A stretch of DNA of 64,000 nucleotides from positions 213,714 through 277,713 of the forward strand of contig NZ_JRHN01000039.1 in the NCBI RefSeq assembly GCF_001299635.1, read 5' to 3'. Of the stretch, positions 36,574 through 47,196 are shown piece after piece. The translations under genes were made by a program, and so were the position numbers. The number at the start of each line of letters is the position of its first letter. Positions within the stretch are counted from its first letter, which is position 1. Under the pieces are notes generated by a model, which ran no database searches, was not told the DNA's origin, and worked only from the letters and a program-made list of their open reading frames with translations. This DNA is from Clostridioides difficile (GTDB taxonomy: Bacteria; Bacillota; Clostridia; Peptostreptococcales; Peptostreptococcaceae).

Positions 36574-37812
36574 CTAAAAATGCTCTGAATCCTCTCCAGA
36601 GTAGGTATAATTTATATCAATACTCTTTATATTCATTTCACTATAAGTTTCTCCTATTCTACATTTGAACATTAAGTTTTGACTAGGAGGTCTAAATGGA
36701 AAAGCATCAACTATTTTATGATAATATTCACCTTTATCTTCATAATATATATCAAATATAAAATCTTTAGAATACTTTCCACCATCACTGCTATTATTAA
36801 AATGGGGTGTTATACCTGTAATCATTACATCTCTCTTTTCATCAATACTACATTTAAAACTAAATGTAGAAGATTCATAATTATTATAATAATTTATATA
36901 TGCTCCTAATGATTTTATACCATAAACGAAAGTTCTTAGATTTGTCTCACATTCTTCATAATTATAACTTCTTAAAACTATCTTTATTTGATTAACTTTT
37001 TTATTAGGAAAATTTATTCTAAATGCTCTAACTGAATTTGAAAATTCATTTGTTGAATTATTTTGTGTTATTGCTGAATGGTATCCAATTCCCTCTACTT
37101 CTTCCCAATAACTAGAATCTCCAAACCTTATATATACATTTTTTACACTACATAAAAACGGATGTATATATATTTCATTCATTTCTAATGTAGTCATAAT
37201 ATCTTCTGGAAGAGTAATCTCATATTCTGTGTCCAAAAAATCTACAGAATTACCTGTAACTACTCTTTTTATCCAATATAGATTATTATCTTTAGAAAAA
37301 GGAGCATACACATCATTGTCCTTTTCTGATATAACACCAAAACTAATAATTTTAGTTTTAATTGATAGACTTTTTGGAATAAACATGGAATTTGATACAT
37401 CATCGAAAACAGCTAATTTTGAAATTTTTTTTGAAGGTCTTATAGTTATATCTGATGTTATATTGTTTATTATGGCTCCAAAAGTACTCTCATCAGACTT
37501 ACAATCTTGTGGTAAGATTATTTTTCTTCTCAATTTATTAGACTTTTGTATATCAATATACTTATTTAATAACTGATTATATTTTTGTATCAAGTTTGAG
37601 TTTACAGCTTCTAGTTGAGCATTTTCAAGTTTTATTAAATTTATATTATCATTTAACATACGTTCTATCTCATTAGTTTTATTAAACAAATCTAATATAT
37701 CATTTAGCATGTTATTTTGATTATCATTATGCATTGAACTTGTATTTATAGCTTTATATCCAAAATCTTTTCTATTTGATACTGGTAAATTATTAATAAC
37801 TACTTTATTCAC
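36574..37812 (-). CDS. Tail-associated protein with N-terminal coiled coil, 412 aa
   Basis: Last gene of the minus-strand cluster. The N-terminal 100 residues predict a coiled coil (NDILDLFNKTNEIERML and following). The rest is beta-rich with segments resembling the neighbouring discoidin-like proteins. GTG at 37812 directly follows the stop codon of the previous gene, with GGGGGG as ribosome binding site. I do not recognise a named family. Probably a fibre or baseplate decoration. Confidence 0.6.
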   Translation of the reverse strand: MNKVVINNLPVSNRKDFGYKAINTSSMHNDNQNNMLNDILDLFNKTNEIERMLNDNINLIKLENAQLEAVNSNLIQKYNQLLNKYIDIQKSNKLRRKIILPQDCKSDESTFGAIINNITSDITIRPSKKISKLAVFDDVSNSMFIPKSLSIKTKIISFGVISEKDNDVYAPFSKDNNLYWIKRVVTGNSVDFLDTEYEITLPEDIMTTLEMNEIYIHPFLCSVKNVYIRFGDSSYWEEVEGIGYHSAITQNNSTNEFSNSVRAFRINFPNKKVNQIKIVLRSYNYEECETNLRTFVYGIKSLGAYINYYNNYESSTFSFKCSIDEKRDVMITGITPHFNNSSDGGKYSKDFIFDIYYEDKGEYYHKIVDAFPFRPPSQNLMFKCRIGETYSEMNIKSIDINYTYSGEDSEHF

Positions 37813-39522
37813 CTAATCCCCCCTTACATCATAGAATGTGTCTATTTCTTCTTGTATATTTCCAATTATATCTGCAAAACTTCCATAACTGCAATTAGAG
37901 TCTATAGACACGTCTTCTTTCATTACATCTAACCTATCTATCTTATCACTTAATTTTCTTATATTATGCTCTGCTTGATGGTACATTGAACTTATCTTAT
38001 AGCTTTCTTGTGCTCCTCTATACCTATTATTAAACCTTACAGCATTTGGAACTTCATCTAATACTCTATTTGAAGTGTCATATACTTTACCATCTACATG
38101 AAAAATCTTACTTTCTACATTAGATTTATTACCTGAATAATCAGTTGTATAAACTCTAAACATATAATATCCTTTTTGAAGAGGTTGTGTCATAATGGTC
38201 TCTCTTTGAGTCTTATTATATATAATTGGTGAATTATCTAAGGTGATTGGATTAATATCACTTTCTACAGTATGTAAACACCAATTATACTCTTTAATAC
38301 CTGTTGTAACTATTGTTGTAGCTACATTTGATTCTGTTACTACCTTTGAATCTAAATCTACTCCTTCTACATAATACTGATATATACTTCCTGTATCTGT
38401 AGAAGTATACTCCAAAATGACCTTTCTATCCTCAGTAGTATACTGATTTGTTATACTTGGTTTAATTGGAATAGATGTATCTCCTGGCTTGTCTTCAACA
38501 GACATATTTTCAGTCAATTGTTTCATTCTAAAAATAGTATTTGCCAATATCTTCTTTTCATATTCCGCTATATCTTCAATAGCATCTATATTGTGTCCTA
38601 TTTGAATCATAGCTGTATTATTCCATGTTGTAAGATAATAGGAAGATGCTTTCTCTTGTGAAGCAGACCAATTTGAATTTCCTTCTATTTTTTGTGGTAC
38701 TATATTAAACCATATATCTCCATAAGCAAAATTTGATGTAGTATGAGTATATGATATTTTTATTTTTTCTTCATTATTCACCATATTCCAAGGATATAAT
38801 GTAACTGAATCTGATTTATTTACAACTACTTCATTTCCCCATACAGAACTTGTGAATCCATGACCTTCATCAAAAAATATATTATTGTCATTCCACTTTC
38901 CAACTTTTATATTAAAAAACTCTCTTAATTTATTCAAACTTTCATCTTCTCTAAATATAGATGAAATTAAATCATGACTCGCAATAACACTTCTATTTGT
39001 TTTCATAAACTCAAATATAGCATCTAGTGCTCTTTTGTTTAATTTATTTTCAACAATATAATCTTCACCACTAGAAAATCCGATAACTATTACATCATAA
39101 ATATACATCCCTCTACTATCTTTTAAAAAATCATCTGGATTTTCACAAAATTCTCTATTTGATACAGGAGTTACATTTATCTTAGCTAAACCATACCCTC
39201 TTTCATCTTCTTTACAAGGCTCTTCCATCCATTTTTTTAAAGAAGCAGATTTCTTAATGGTCCATGTAATACCTCTATAACATTTAAAACTAATCTCTTC
39301 TCCTATATTTGGATGTATATTTAATACCTTTATGTCACTTTCTAATCTTTCTAGTTCACATACAGAAATAGGTTGAAATACTTCGTCAACAGAATTCCCA
39401 AAATCATCTCCTATTTTTTTTCTAAATACTCTATACAAATGTGGCGAACTTGATGTATTCTCCCATTTTAAACTAACTTTATTTTCTCTATCAGATGATT
39501 TCGTATATAATGTTATTGACAT
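37813..39522 (-). CDS. DUF5057-like/Ig-like tail protein, 569 aa
   Basis: The central part (about 105-345) resembles the DUF5057 domain found in clostridial surface proteins: a Rossmann-like core (YDVIVIGFSSGED, then RSVIASHDLISS) and the later ILANTIFRMKQLT. An Ig/Fn3-like segment follows (about 355-480), then a C-terminal coiled coil. The gene overlaps the previous stop codon by one base, so it is translated with its neighbour. A cell-surface domain in a tail cluster suggests target binding, or that the particle is made to interact with a surface. DUF5057 is from memory. Confidence 0.6.
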   Translation of the reverse strand: MSITLYTKSSDRENKVSLKWENTSSSPHLYRVFRKKIGDDFGNSVDEVFQPISVCELERLESDIKVLNIHPNIGEEISFKCYRGITWTIKKSASLKKWMEEPCKEDERGYGLAKINVTPVSNREFCENPDDFLKDSRGMYIYDVIVIGFSSGEDYIVENKLNKRALDAIFEFMKTNRSVIASHDLISSIFREDESLNKLREFFNIKVGKWNDNNIFFDEGHGFTSSVWGNEVVVNKSDSVTLYPWNMVNNEEKIKISYTHTTSNFAYGDIWFNIVPQKIEGNSNWSASQEKASSYYLTTWNNTAMIQIGHNIDAIEDIAEYEKKILANTIFRMKQLTENMSVEDKPGDTSIPIKPSITNQYTTEDRKVILEYTSTDTGSIYQYYVEGVDLDSKVVTESNVATTIVTTGIKEYNWCLHTVESDINPITLDNSPIIYNKTQRETIMTQPLQKGYYMFRVYTTDYSGNKSNVESKIFHVDGKVYDTSNRVLDEVPNAVRFNNRYRGAQESYKISSMYHQAEHNIRKLSDKIDRLDVMKEDVSIDSNCSYGSFADIIGNIQEEIDTFYDVRGD

Positions 39523-41648
39523 TATTCAGCCACCACCTTTATATTATTGATTACAGGAGTAACAGATATATCTGATGTAGATAATTTTGCCATTACTCTA
39601 CATCTTATTAAACTATTACCATCCAGAGATTTTAACTTTTCAATTGTTGAGGGTAACATATGTTTATATTTTACAAATATTCTAAAGTATTCAGCTGTAT
39701 TAATTTTTATATTTGGTCTTTGATATTGTGGAATCTTTTTTTCTTTTAATTCAATACTTATAGGGTCGTTTGGAGTAATTACATAATTAGGGTCAAACTT
39801 TATAACTATACTATCCACATTATCTATAGATTTTATTGCATAATACTTAAGAGAATTATTACTTATATTTTTCACTAAAGAATTATAGGTTATTCTTTCC
39901 ATCTTTGAACCAGCAAATATAGAATCACTATGAGACATTAAATTAAAATTATGCTTAATGGTTTTTACTGATTTTGATAAATCTAATTCACCAAGTAAAA
40001 ACATTATTTGAAGTTTATTTTCTCCCTTTTTTAACTTAAATGCATATTTATTATCTTTTTTAAATACTTGTCTTCCATTTACAAGTACAACTACATCAAA
40101 TACTTCTTTATCTTTCTCAAAACTAAAGTATTTATCTTCTATTATAGTTTCTTCAAGACAATTAACATACTGACTCATCACTATATAATTCCATTTACTT
40201 TTACACATTATCTCCATTGTATTTGCATCCATTGGAGCTATTCCAGTGACTCTATGCTTTGCATAATCATTTATAGATACTCTCAATGAACTTGGATATT
40301 CTTGATTATATTTATCACTTACATCTAACCTCTCAATAAGCCATTGAGAATGTCCTGTTCTCATTTCAATAGAATTTAAATTTACATACCTTGGAAGTTG
40401 TTGCACATAAAATAAAAAGTTTTTTAATTGTATATCAAAATCGCGTCTTCCAAATAAATCAGATGTATAGTAATTAAGTATTTTTTCTTCTTCGTATAAG
40501 AGATTTAAATCTAAAGCAATATTTGGCTTTATGTTCTTCCATTCTACACTATTATTTTTGTCTTCTATACCTATGAAATACGATATATTGGTCATAGGTG
40601 GCACTTTATTTTGAGGATTTAAAGTTATTTTTGATATAGGTTCATCAACATTAATTCTATTACTTGTGTACACACTGGTTTTAGAGTATTTATCATTATA
40701 AAGTGAAATATTATTTAATACAAATAATGAACCTAAGCTATCTAGTTCTTCTTGACCAATCTCATATTTTTCTATTATAAATTTAATTACTAATATATCT
40801 TCTTTGTTAAATCTCCATATATTATTTTTTTCTCCTTTATATTTAAACTTTTCTTTAAAGTTCTTATTGTCAGAAGAAATTAATAATGTTATAGTGGTAT
40901 CCTGTAGTGAATAACCACTAAGTTCAATTCTAGATACTGTTTTAATAGTATCTAACTCTAAATCTATAGTGATTATTTGAGTTTCACTTTTAATTGGTGT
41001 TATGTCTAATGATATATTTTCATTAAGAGCCTCATTTAATACCAAATTTATATTTGTATTTGAATCTATCTCTTGCCCATTTAACAATACTTTCAAATTT
41101 GACTTACTCAAATCTATTTTATCACTTGGGATTGAATGAAGTTCATTTCTAAGTGTAGAGGTATTGTAATCTATTTCACAAGTTGACTTAGGTATGTTAT
41201 TTTTTATTAAATTAATAGTGTTCGTATCTTCAAGTGTATTAAAAGTTATAACATAAGGATAATACGATTTTTTTTTGCTTGAAAATTCATTTGCTATTTC
41301 TGAATAAGCAATAATCTTATTTGCTTCGTTATATATGTTTATCATTTCTAAGTCATATTTATTTATAGTCTCTATAGAAGATTCTACTTGATTATTATGT
41401 ACTTCATAAATAGATTTCAAATCATATTCTATATTTTTAAACATAGTATTAAATTGTTCTTTATCTGAATTTTGATATGGTAATAATGTAAATGGCTTAA
41501 AATATGGTAACCCAATTATTTTTTTCTCAAAAAACTCACTTATAAACTTGTTTACTTCGTAAAAAGTTACTAAATAACCATTATTCAGAAGTCTTTTTAT
41601 TATCTCTTCTTCTTTAATTTTTAATTGATACTCTTGAATGTTCATCAT
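39522..41648 (-). CDS. Discoidin-like tail protein, 708 aa
   Basis: An N-terminal helical or coiled-coil part (1-120) is followed by a long beta-rich body with jelly-roll-like segments typical of F5/8 type C or tail-fibre baseplate proteins (for example TSNRINVDEPISKITLNP). The segment around 360-400 is parallel to one in the 730-residue protein, so these are paralogous. The start overlaps the preceding stop codon by four bases (ATGA). No signal peptide. Likely a carbohydrate-binding part of the particle. Confidence 0.62.
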   Translation of the reverse strand: MMNIQEYQLKIKEEEIIKRLLNNGYLVTFYEVNKFISEFFEKKIIGLPYFKPFTLLPYQNSDKEQFNTMFKNIEYDLKSIYEVHNNQVESSIETINKYDLEMINIYNEANKIIAYSEIANEFSSKKKSYYPYVITFNTLEDTNTINLIKNNIPKSTCEIDYNTSTLRNELHSIPSDKIDLSKSNLKVLLNGQEIDSNTNINLVLNEALNENISLDITPIKSETQIITIDLELDTIKTVSRIELSGYSLQDTTITLLISSDNKNFKEKFKYKGEKNNIWRFNKEDILVIKFIIEKYEIGQEELDSLGSLFVLNNISLYNDKYSKTSVYTSNRINVDEPISKITLNPQNKVPPMTNISYFIGIEDKNNSVEWKNIKPNIALDLNLLYEEEKILNYYTSDLFGRRDFDIQLKNFLFYVQQLPRYVNLNSIEMRTGHSQWLIERLDVSDKYNQEYPSSLRVSINDYAKHRVTGIAPMDANTMEIMCKSKWNYIVMSQYVNCLEETIIEDKYFSFEKDKEVFDVVVLVNGRQVFKKDNKYAFKLKKGENKLQIMFLLGELDLSKSVKTIKHNFNLMSHSDSIFAGSKMERITYNSLVKNISNNSLKYYAIKSIDNVDSIVIKFDPNYVITPNDPISIELKEKKIPQYQRPNIKINTAEYFRIFVKYKHMLPSTIEKLKSLDGNSLIRCRVMAKLSTSDISVTPVINNIKVVAE

Positions 41649-43408
41649 ATAATTTCCTCCGAACCTACATCTATCCTATAATTATATACTATAGGTGACT
41701 CATCAATTATTTCATCTGGTCTATCTAACTCTATTTTCAACCTAAATTCATTCACATCATTAAGCATATCAACATATGTAATATTTTTATTTCTATTTAT
41801 AGTTGATATATTACTATTTATAACTATTGCACAAGAGCCATATTCAGCTCTATGTCTTGGTCTTATTCTAGTCCATACTGAACCATCATCAAAACTTATA
41901 TAGTATTTAATATAGTCATCAATTTTTTTATTTTCATCTAAATATTCCATAAATCTTCTTGGTATGTAATCTTTAGAATTCAAAGTAATTGACCTTATAC
42001 TTTCAGTTGATAAAAATTTTTCTGATAAATATACTCCATACTTATCATAAACCTTGTATTTAAGTTCAATATTTTTTATACCTATAACATATCTCTTTGC
42101 ATTTACTTCTTCATATTGAAACTTATAACTATCTTCACTTATCTTTTTATAAAATAATTGAGATTTCACATACTCTCTTGTTGAAAATTTGTTTGTTGAC
42201 TTTGTAGATGGATAAATTATATTTTTATTATCATGGTTATACTTAAGACCTATAATCTCTATACTTTTTTGAGGTTTATCAAATTGTATATAATCTTTAT
42301 TATTGTCATAAAAAAAATATGGAATTTTAGTTGGATCTATATTTAAAAAATACTCTCTACATACTTTAGTAAAATTGCTATCTTCTTGCTCTAATTCAAC
42401 TACAATTTCTTTAACTATACTTGATTTAAAGGTTATTATATTTTCTTCCTTTAAAGATTCGCTTAGTTGTAATATTTGAACATTCTCATATTTATCTCTT
42501 ACAACTATCCTTTTTATTATAGGGTTATGTAGATTTACATTTTGATTTGGTATTCCAGAAATTTTAAACCAATTTATATTAACAGGAATATCTAAAACAA
42601 TCTTAAAATGTAATTTTAAAATCTTATCATCACTTATCCAACTTATACCTTCTTTATACTTAAATCCAACCATTGCAGTTTTTATTTTTGTATCATCTTC
42701 TAAATTATACATTTCAAACTCAAACCAAGTATCATCATTTCCATCTAATATGTCTGATAAATATATATGAGGATCATCTTCTCCAATATATTTTATTTTA
42801 TTGTAAGATGAATATATTTCATGTGTATTCCCAGGAAAGCCATTTGATACATCTAGAATTTGTATATTTATATTATCATTTACACATTTACTCGATATTG
42901 TTGCTAATGTTAATGCTCTATTTAATACACTACAAGAAACATTATTTAAGTTGTTTATATTACTAATTTTTATAAAATCATCTGAATAAATCATATTGCT
43001 GACAGTTTTCAAGGAGTCTACTTTTTTATCTAGTTCATTTATCTCTATTTCTATACAATTTAATTTGTTAATTAATAGTTCATTCTCTTCTTTAACATCT
43101 TTAAAATATATTTGTAAGTTATTTCCGATTTCCTTATAACTGCATATTAAAATATGCATATCACATTTGGCTTTTTTCAACATATCACTATAGCTTGAAA
43201 AGGATGGTATATCTACTGCCTCATGGAATTCAAATAATGGTTTTCCAAGTTTATTATAAAAATCGATAATCATATTTTTAAATTCATAAAAATACTCTGT
43301 TTTTGTTTTGATTTTCCCAGAATCAAAATCCTTATTTAAATCCTCTATTAAAATTTTAATTCTTTCTTCAAACAATATACTTGGCCTTTTATATTTATAA
43401 TTATTCAT
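41645..43408 (-). CDS. Discoidin-like tail protein, 587 aa
   Basis: Similar plan: an N-terminal coiled coil (to about residue 130, with a NKLNCIEIEINELDKKVD segment), a discoidin-like module (ILDGNDDTWFEFEM, around 215) and a C-terminal beta segment ending in SPIVYNYRIDVG. The C-terminal pattern recurs in the neighbouring 708- and 730-residue proteins. Four-base overlap with the next gene. Function inferred only from family resemblance within the cluster. Confidence 0.62.
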   Translation of the reverse strand: MNNYKYKRPSILFEERIKILIEDLNKDFDSGKIKTKTEYFYEFKNMIIDFYNKLGKPLFEFHEAVDIPSFSSYSDMLKKAKCDMHILICSYKEIGNNLQIYFKDVKEENELLINKLNCIEIEINELDKKVDSLKTVSNMIYSDDFIKISNINNLNNVSCSVLNRALTLATISSKCVNDNINIQILDVSNGFPGNTHEIYSSYNKIKYIGEDDPHIYLSDILDGNDDTWFEFEMYNLEDDTKIKTAMVGFKYKEGISWISDDKILKLHFKIVLDIPVNINWFKISGIPNQNVNLHNPIIKRIVVRDKYENVQILQLSESLKEENIITFKSSIVKEIVVELEQEDSNFTKVCREYFLNIDPTKIPYFFYDNNKDYIQFDKPQKSIEIIGLKYNHDNKNIIYPSTKSTNKFSTREYVKSQLFYKKISEDSYKFQYEEVNAKRYVIGIKNIELKYKVYDKYGVYLSEKFLSTESIRSITLNSKDYIPRRFMEYLDENKKIDDYIKYYISFDDGSVWTRIRPRHRAEYGSCAIVINSNISTINRNKNITYVDMLNDVNEFRLKIELDRPDEIIDESPIVYNYRIDVGSEEII

Positions 43409-43418
43409 ATTATCACCT

Positions 43419-45611
43419 TTAAAATGTATCTATCATATATTTTATTTCTTTTAAAACAGGTGTCAGCCAGCCATCTTTAACTGTATTTCTTCTAAATAAT
43501 GCTTTTAGTTTTATTTTTGATACTAAATGCCTATATGATATATCTATCATATATTTACTTTCTATCTCTTTATTAAAATAGATTGAATTCTCAAATATAT
43601 AAAATTGAAATTTATCATCTAAATTATTAAAATTCTTATAACTACTACCATTTTCTGATATATCTGTTACATTTACAGTTTCTATTTCATAGTTAATATT
43701 ACTAGTTAATGTATCTGTAACTTTTACATCACAATAATCAGCATCATATTCTGTAAATGGCCTATATTTAAGTTCAAAATTTGATTTATTTTTTCCATTA
43801 AAAGATTCTATAGTTGTTTCTAACTTTGATGATAAATCCACAGAATCACTACCAGCAACAGGTTTATAACTTATACTATATACTGCATTATAATCATAGT
43901 TAAATATTTGAATACAGTAAAAAAATCCAGTTTTTTGATTTTTATGTATATAAAACTCATCACTATTTAAAGGTATCTCTTCTCCATCTTTCATTACTTT
44001 ATAAATAATTTCTGCCTCAAATCTAAAATAAGCTCTAGTACTCCCTGTTATAAATAAAAGTTCAGATTCTATAATATCCTTATTAGTTGGTAATATAGGA
44101 ATCCAGTCTTTAGTTTCTGGATTATCAGATGCAGTAATATAATATTCTATATCAGTAACGGTTTTTCCAAATGAATTTCTGGGATGTAATTCATCAGTTA
44201 CTATCTGTACATTTTTTATATTGGAATTTAAATTTATAGACTTACTTGTATAAATACCTGTCCTATCAAAATGATTATTATAGCATCCTATATTATATAA
44301 ACCATAGTTGTATTCATACTTTAAGACCATATGATTTAACTTGTCATTTCCGACTATTTTAGACAGTAACTCATCATAAGAATAAGACAGGACTCTATCA
44401 TTGATTTGTTGCCATAAAGAATTAACCATCTTCCTATCATAATATACTGGTTTAAATACAGGTTTAGTTACTTCTTCTTTTCTATCATTTTTATTATTAA
44501 ACCAAAGTAAACTTTTATTTATTTCAGTTGGATTATATACATATGTTTCTCTTATATAATGTTTCTGTGTAAATAATATGTATATTCTCTTACATATTAT
44601 ATCTGGAAACCTAAATGTAACCTTATCTTTTGTAAAAACACTTTTTAATGTTTTATCCTTATTATCTGGTGTTACTAGTTCTATCAATGCTTCATCTTCA
44701 TCATCTGTCATTTTATATCTTATAGCTACTATATCAATAGGATATTTTGTAAATGGGGTAAGATTTATCTCATTTATTTTATTGATAGATTCAAAATTAA
44801 GTTCAAGATCACAAACTGCACCAGAGTCTATTCCATAAAAATAATTATCTCTTACATATATAGCTTGTGGTTTACTATTTTCAAATGAAACATTTAATGG
44901 AGCATCAGATAGTATTGTATCACTCCAAAATGAGTTTGGATTTCCATCTATAGCATTTTCAAGAGATGTTTCGTTATTGCAAGATTGTATAAATCCTTCC
45001 CCTAGCTGAAAGCTATAATTTAAACATGCTGTATATACTTTATTATCATACCTCAACATATTATCCCGTTTTAAAAATGGCAATGTTAACACGTTTTCAT
45101 TTTCATCAAAATTAGCATAACACTTCTCTAGTATCCATTGCCCAGCTCTATCTTTTTGAATATTTCTACTTTTATCAAAGTTATTTGAATTTCTAAACCT
45201 CTCTATTATAAATTTAGACATATGTTTAAATGAAGTAGAATATCTACAACTCTCTAATTTATCTTTTATTTGATTTATCTTAGTTGTTATGCTATTTATA
45301 TATGATGTACTGATACCATCATACTTTGATATCAATTCACTCATTGAGTTAACTACACCAAAACTGGTTAATAAATCTATATATAGTTCATTCATAGTCT
45401 TATTGATTGATTGAGATTTAATATTTACCTCATGCTCATTTAGACTTGATATTAGTGTATTATTTTTAATTTTCGTCTTAAATTCATTTTCTAAAATCTT
45501 TCTTTCTTCATCAGTTGAACAATTTGAAGCTATTTGACTTACAATTTCTTCTATAATCTCATCTTTTATTTTATTTATATTCAAGTTAGTACCTAGCATA
45601 TTATATTCCAA
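43419..45611 (-). CDS. Discoidin-like tail protein, 730 aa
   Basis: The clearest of the group. A DGNPNSFWSDT motif near residue 225 is the typical discoidin (F5/8 type C) opening, and a second beta module is at about 465-515 (TSKSINLNSNIKNVQIV). The N-terminal 120 residues are coiled coil. It overlaps the 109-residue gene by 11 bases. Discoidin folds bind carbohydrate or lipid, so it may mediate attachment to a cell surface. Confidence 0.65.
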   Translation of the reverse strand: MEYNMLGTNLNINKIKDEIIEEIVSQIASNCSTDEERKILENEFKTKIKNNTLISSLNEHEVNIKSQSINKTMNELYIDLLTSFGVVNSMSELISKYDGISTSYINSITTKINQIKDKLESCRYSTSFKHMSKFIIERFRNSNNFDKSRNIQKDRAGQWILEKCYANFDENENVLTLPFLKRDNMLRYDNKVYTACLNYSFQLGEGFIQSCNNETSLENAIDGNPNSFWSDTILSDAPLNVSFENSKPQAIYVRDNYFYGIDSGAVCDLELNFESINKINEINLTPFTKYPIDIVAIRYKMTDDEDEALIELVTPDNKDKTLKSVFTKDKVTFRFPDIICKRIYILFTQKHYIRETYVYNPTEINKSLLWFNNKNDRKEEVTKPVFKPVYYDRKMVNSLWQQINDRVLSYSYDELLSKIVGNDKLNHMVLKYEYNYGLYNIGCYNNHFDRTGIYTSKSINLNSNIKNVQIVTDELHPRNSFGKTVTDIEYYITASDNPETKDWIPILPTNKDIIESELLFITGSTRAYFRFEAEIIYKVMKDGEEIPLNSDEFYIHKNQKTGFFYCIQIFNYDYNAVYSISYKPVAGSDSVDLSSKLETTIESFNGKNKSNFELKYRPFTEYDADYCDVKVTDTLTSNINYEIETVNVTDISENGSSYKNFNNLDDKFQFYIFENSIYFNKEIESKYMIDISYRHLVSKIKLKALFRRNTVKDGWLTPVLKEIKYMIDTF

Positions 45612-45930
45612 CCTTTAATTTATACTTTTCGCAACATTTATCAAGTATATCAATTAATTCATTTATAGCTGTTTGTACATCTTCCTTAGTTTTCATTATT
45701 TCAAATTCTACTCTGGTACCATCCCATTCTGATTTTTTCCAATTACTTGGTCTAATACCTTCCTTTATCAACTTAATCCACAAAGATAATTTATGAACTT
45801 CATACATATTTTCATCCATTAGTTCTAGTTCTCTAGTTAACTTTTTTCCTATGATAACACCGCTTTCCATAATATACCCTTCCAAACTTTCTTTTGAAAT
45901 GAAATATCTATCTTCTTCAAAATCTTGCAC
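45601..45930 (-). CDS. Small tail-cluster protein, 109 aa
   Basis: No family recognised. Mainly helical, acidic, with a C-terminal amphipathic helix (EDVQTAINELIDIL). It overlaps the start of the discoidin-like gene downstream and so is translationally coupled. Possibly a chaperone or adaptor for that protein. Confidence 0.6.
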   Translation of the reverse strand: MQDFEEDRYFISKESLEGYIMESGVIIGKKLTRELELMDENMYEVHKLSLWIKLIKEGIRPSNWKKSEWDGTRVEFEIMKTKEDVQTAINELIDILDKCCEKYKLKVGI

Positions 45931-45966
45931 AAAATTTCCTCCTTTATCTATTTTGTTACTTTATGT

Positions 45967-46275
45967 TCATTCAGTATTTTTATCTTCTTTTATTTTTCCA
46001 TTTATAACTATTAAATCTTTATTAGTTATTATAACTTTATTTTCCTCAAATGATATTCCCTTTTTTAGTAAAAATGCTTCCAATAAATCTTGAGTTTGAG
46101 GTAATATAAATTCTTCTTTAACTCGTTGTATGACCTCATCTATAATTTGCTCTTTAGAACCCAGAACTTTTTTACCATCATATTCAAAATATCTTTGAAT
46201 TACATTTATTAGATATGCATCAACTTTATCTAGCCCTTTTACATAAATGTTATCTTTTTTCTGTTGTATTCTCAT
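45967..46275 (-). CDS. Small tail-cluster protein, 102 aa
   Basis: No family recognised. It has helical content and a short beta-rich C-terminus (NKVIITNKDLIVINGKI). The gene sits between two tail genes, about 35 bases from each, in the same operon. Function unknown. Confidence 0.55.
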   Translation of the reverse strand: MRIQQKKDNIYVKGLDKVDAYLINVIQRYFEYDGKKVLGSKEQIIDEVIQRVKEEFILPQTQDLLEAFLLKKGISFEENKVIITNKDLIVINGKIKEDKNTE

Positions 46276-46310
46276 ATTTCACCAACTCACTATATTGTCT
46301 ATATGTGTTA

Positions 46311-47189
46311 CTATTTTTTCTTACTTATAACTTGCATTAATACTTTTTCGACTTCTTTATCACTATTTTCATAATCATCATATATAAGATAAATATCCTC
46401 TTTTTTATCTCCTGATACTGTTTCATAAATATTTATTGTATCTAAATTTCCTTCTTCACTATAATTAAGCAGTACATCTTCATTAGCACTGCTTACTTTT
46501 ATTAACTTATCATCATTTTTAGAATCTCTTAATATAGTTGTTACATCATTTAAATCTGGATATTCAGTATTTGGAAGTCTTCCTAAATCTGGATTAATTA
46601 AACCCATTTGAGCTTCTGTAAAATCATCATTATATAAAAGTGCTATTGCATTAATTTCAGGGGATTCTCCTGCCAAATTTGACCATATCTTAGCTCTTAT
46701 TTTTACAGTTTTAGGTATATCTTCCTCTTTTTGTATAGTATATGGTACAGTATTATTTGCTCTTATCTGAAATACTTCTTTTTTATCTGTTATTAGATAA
46801 TATATTACTTCTGACCCTTCTGGTATATCTTGGTCCACCAGTAGAAAAAAATTATTTAATGACGAACTTTTATGTTCATGAGTATAAATATCAACTGAAT
46901 TATATTCTCCAAAACTGCTACCTTCATTTAAAGATATACACGTTTTATCAAAATCAAATTTTATATTTATGCTATTTAGGACATCAGAAAATTCCTTATT
47001 TTTAAATTCATTTATAAATAAGGAATTTGCATATCTATTATTATCAAAATTAAATAAAATTCTATCAAAAAACAAATTATCTGAATAGTAAGATATATCA
47101 TTTTTAGATGAATTTTTAACTATTTCTTTATCAGTACATAACTTATCTATTATATTTTTGCTTGAAACCTTAGTAAATTTTTCACTCAT
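46311..47189 (-). CDS. Tail-cluster protein, 292 aa
   Basis: Beta-rich, with an internal segment reading KTVKIRAKIWSNLAGESPEI that resembles the final beta repeats in the neighbouring proteins. The N-terminal 70 residues look helical or extended. It is probably another accessory fibre or baseplate component; no named family. Confidence 0.55.
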   Translation of the reverse strand: MSEKFTKVSSKNIIDKLCTDKEIVKNSSKNDISYYSDNLFFDRILFNFDNNRYANSLFINEFKNKEFSDVLNSINIKFDFDKTCISLNEGSSFGEYNSVDIYTHEHKSSSLNNFFLLVDQDIPEGSEVIYYLITDKKEVFQIRANNTVPYTIQKEEDIPKTVKIRAKIWSNLAGESPEINAIALLYNDDFTEAQMGLINPDLGRLPNTEYPDLNDVTTILRDSKNDDKLIKVSSANEDVLLNYSEEGNLDTINIYETVSGDKKEDIYLIYDDYENSDKEVEKVLMQVISKKK

Positions 47190-47196
47190 AGTTCAC

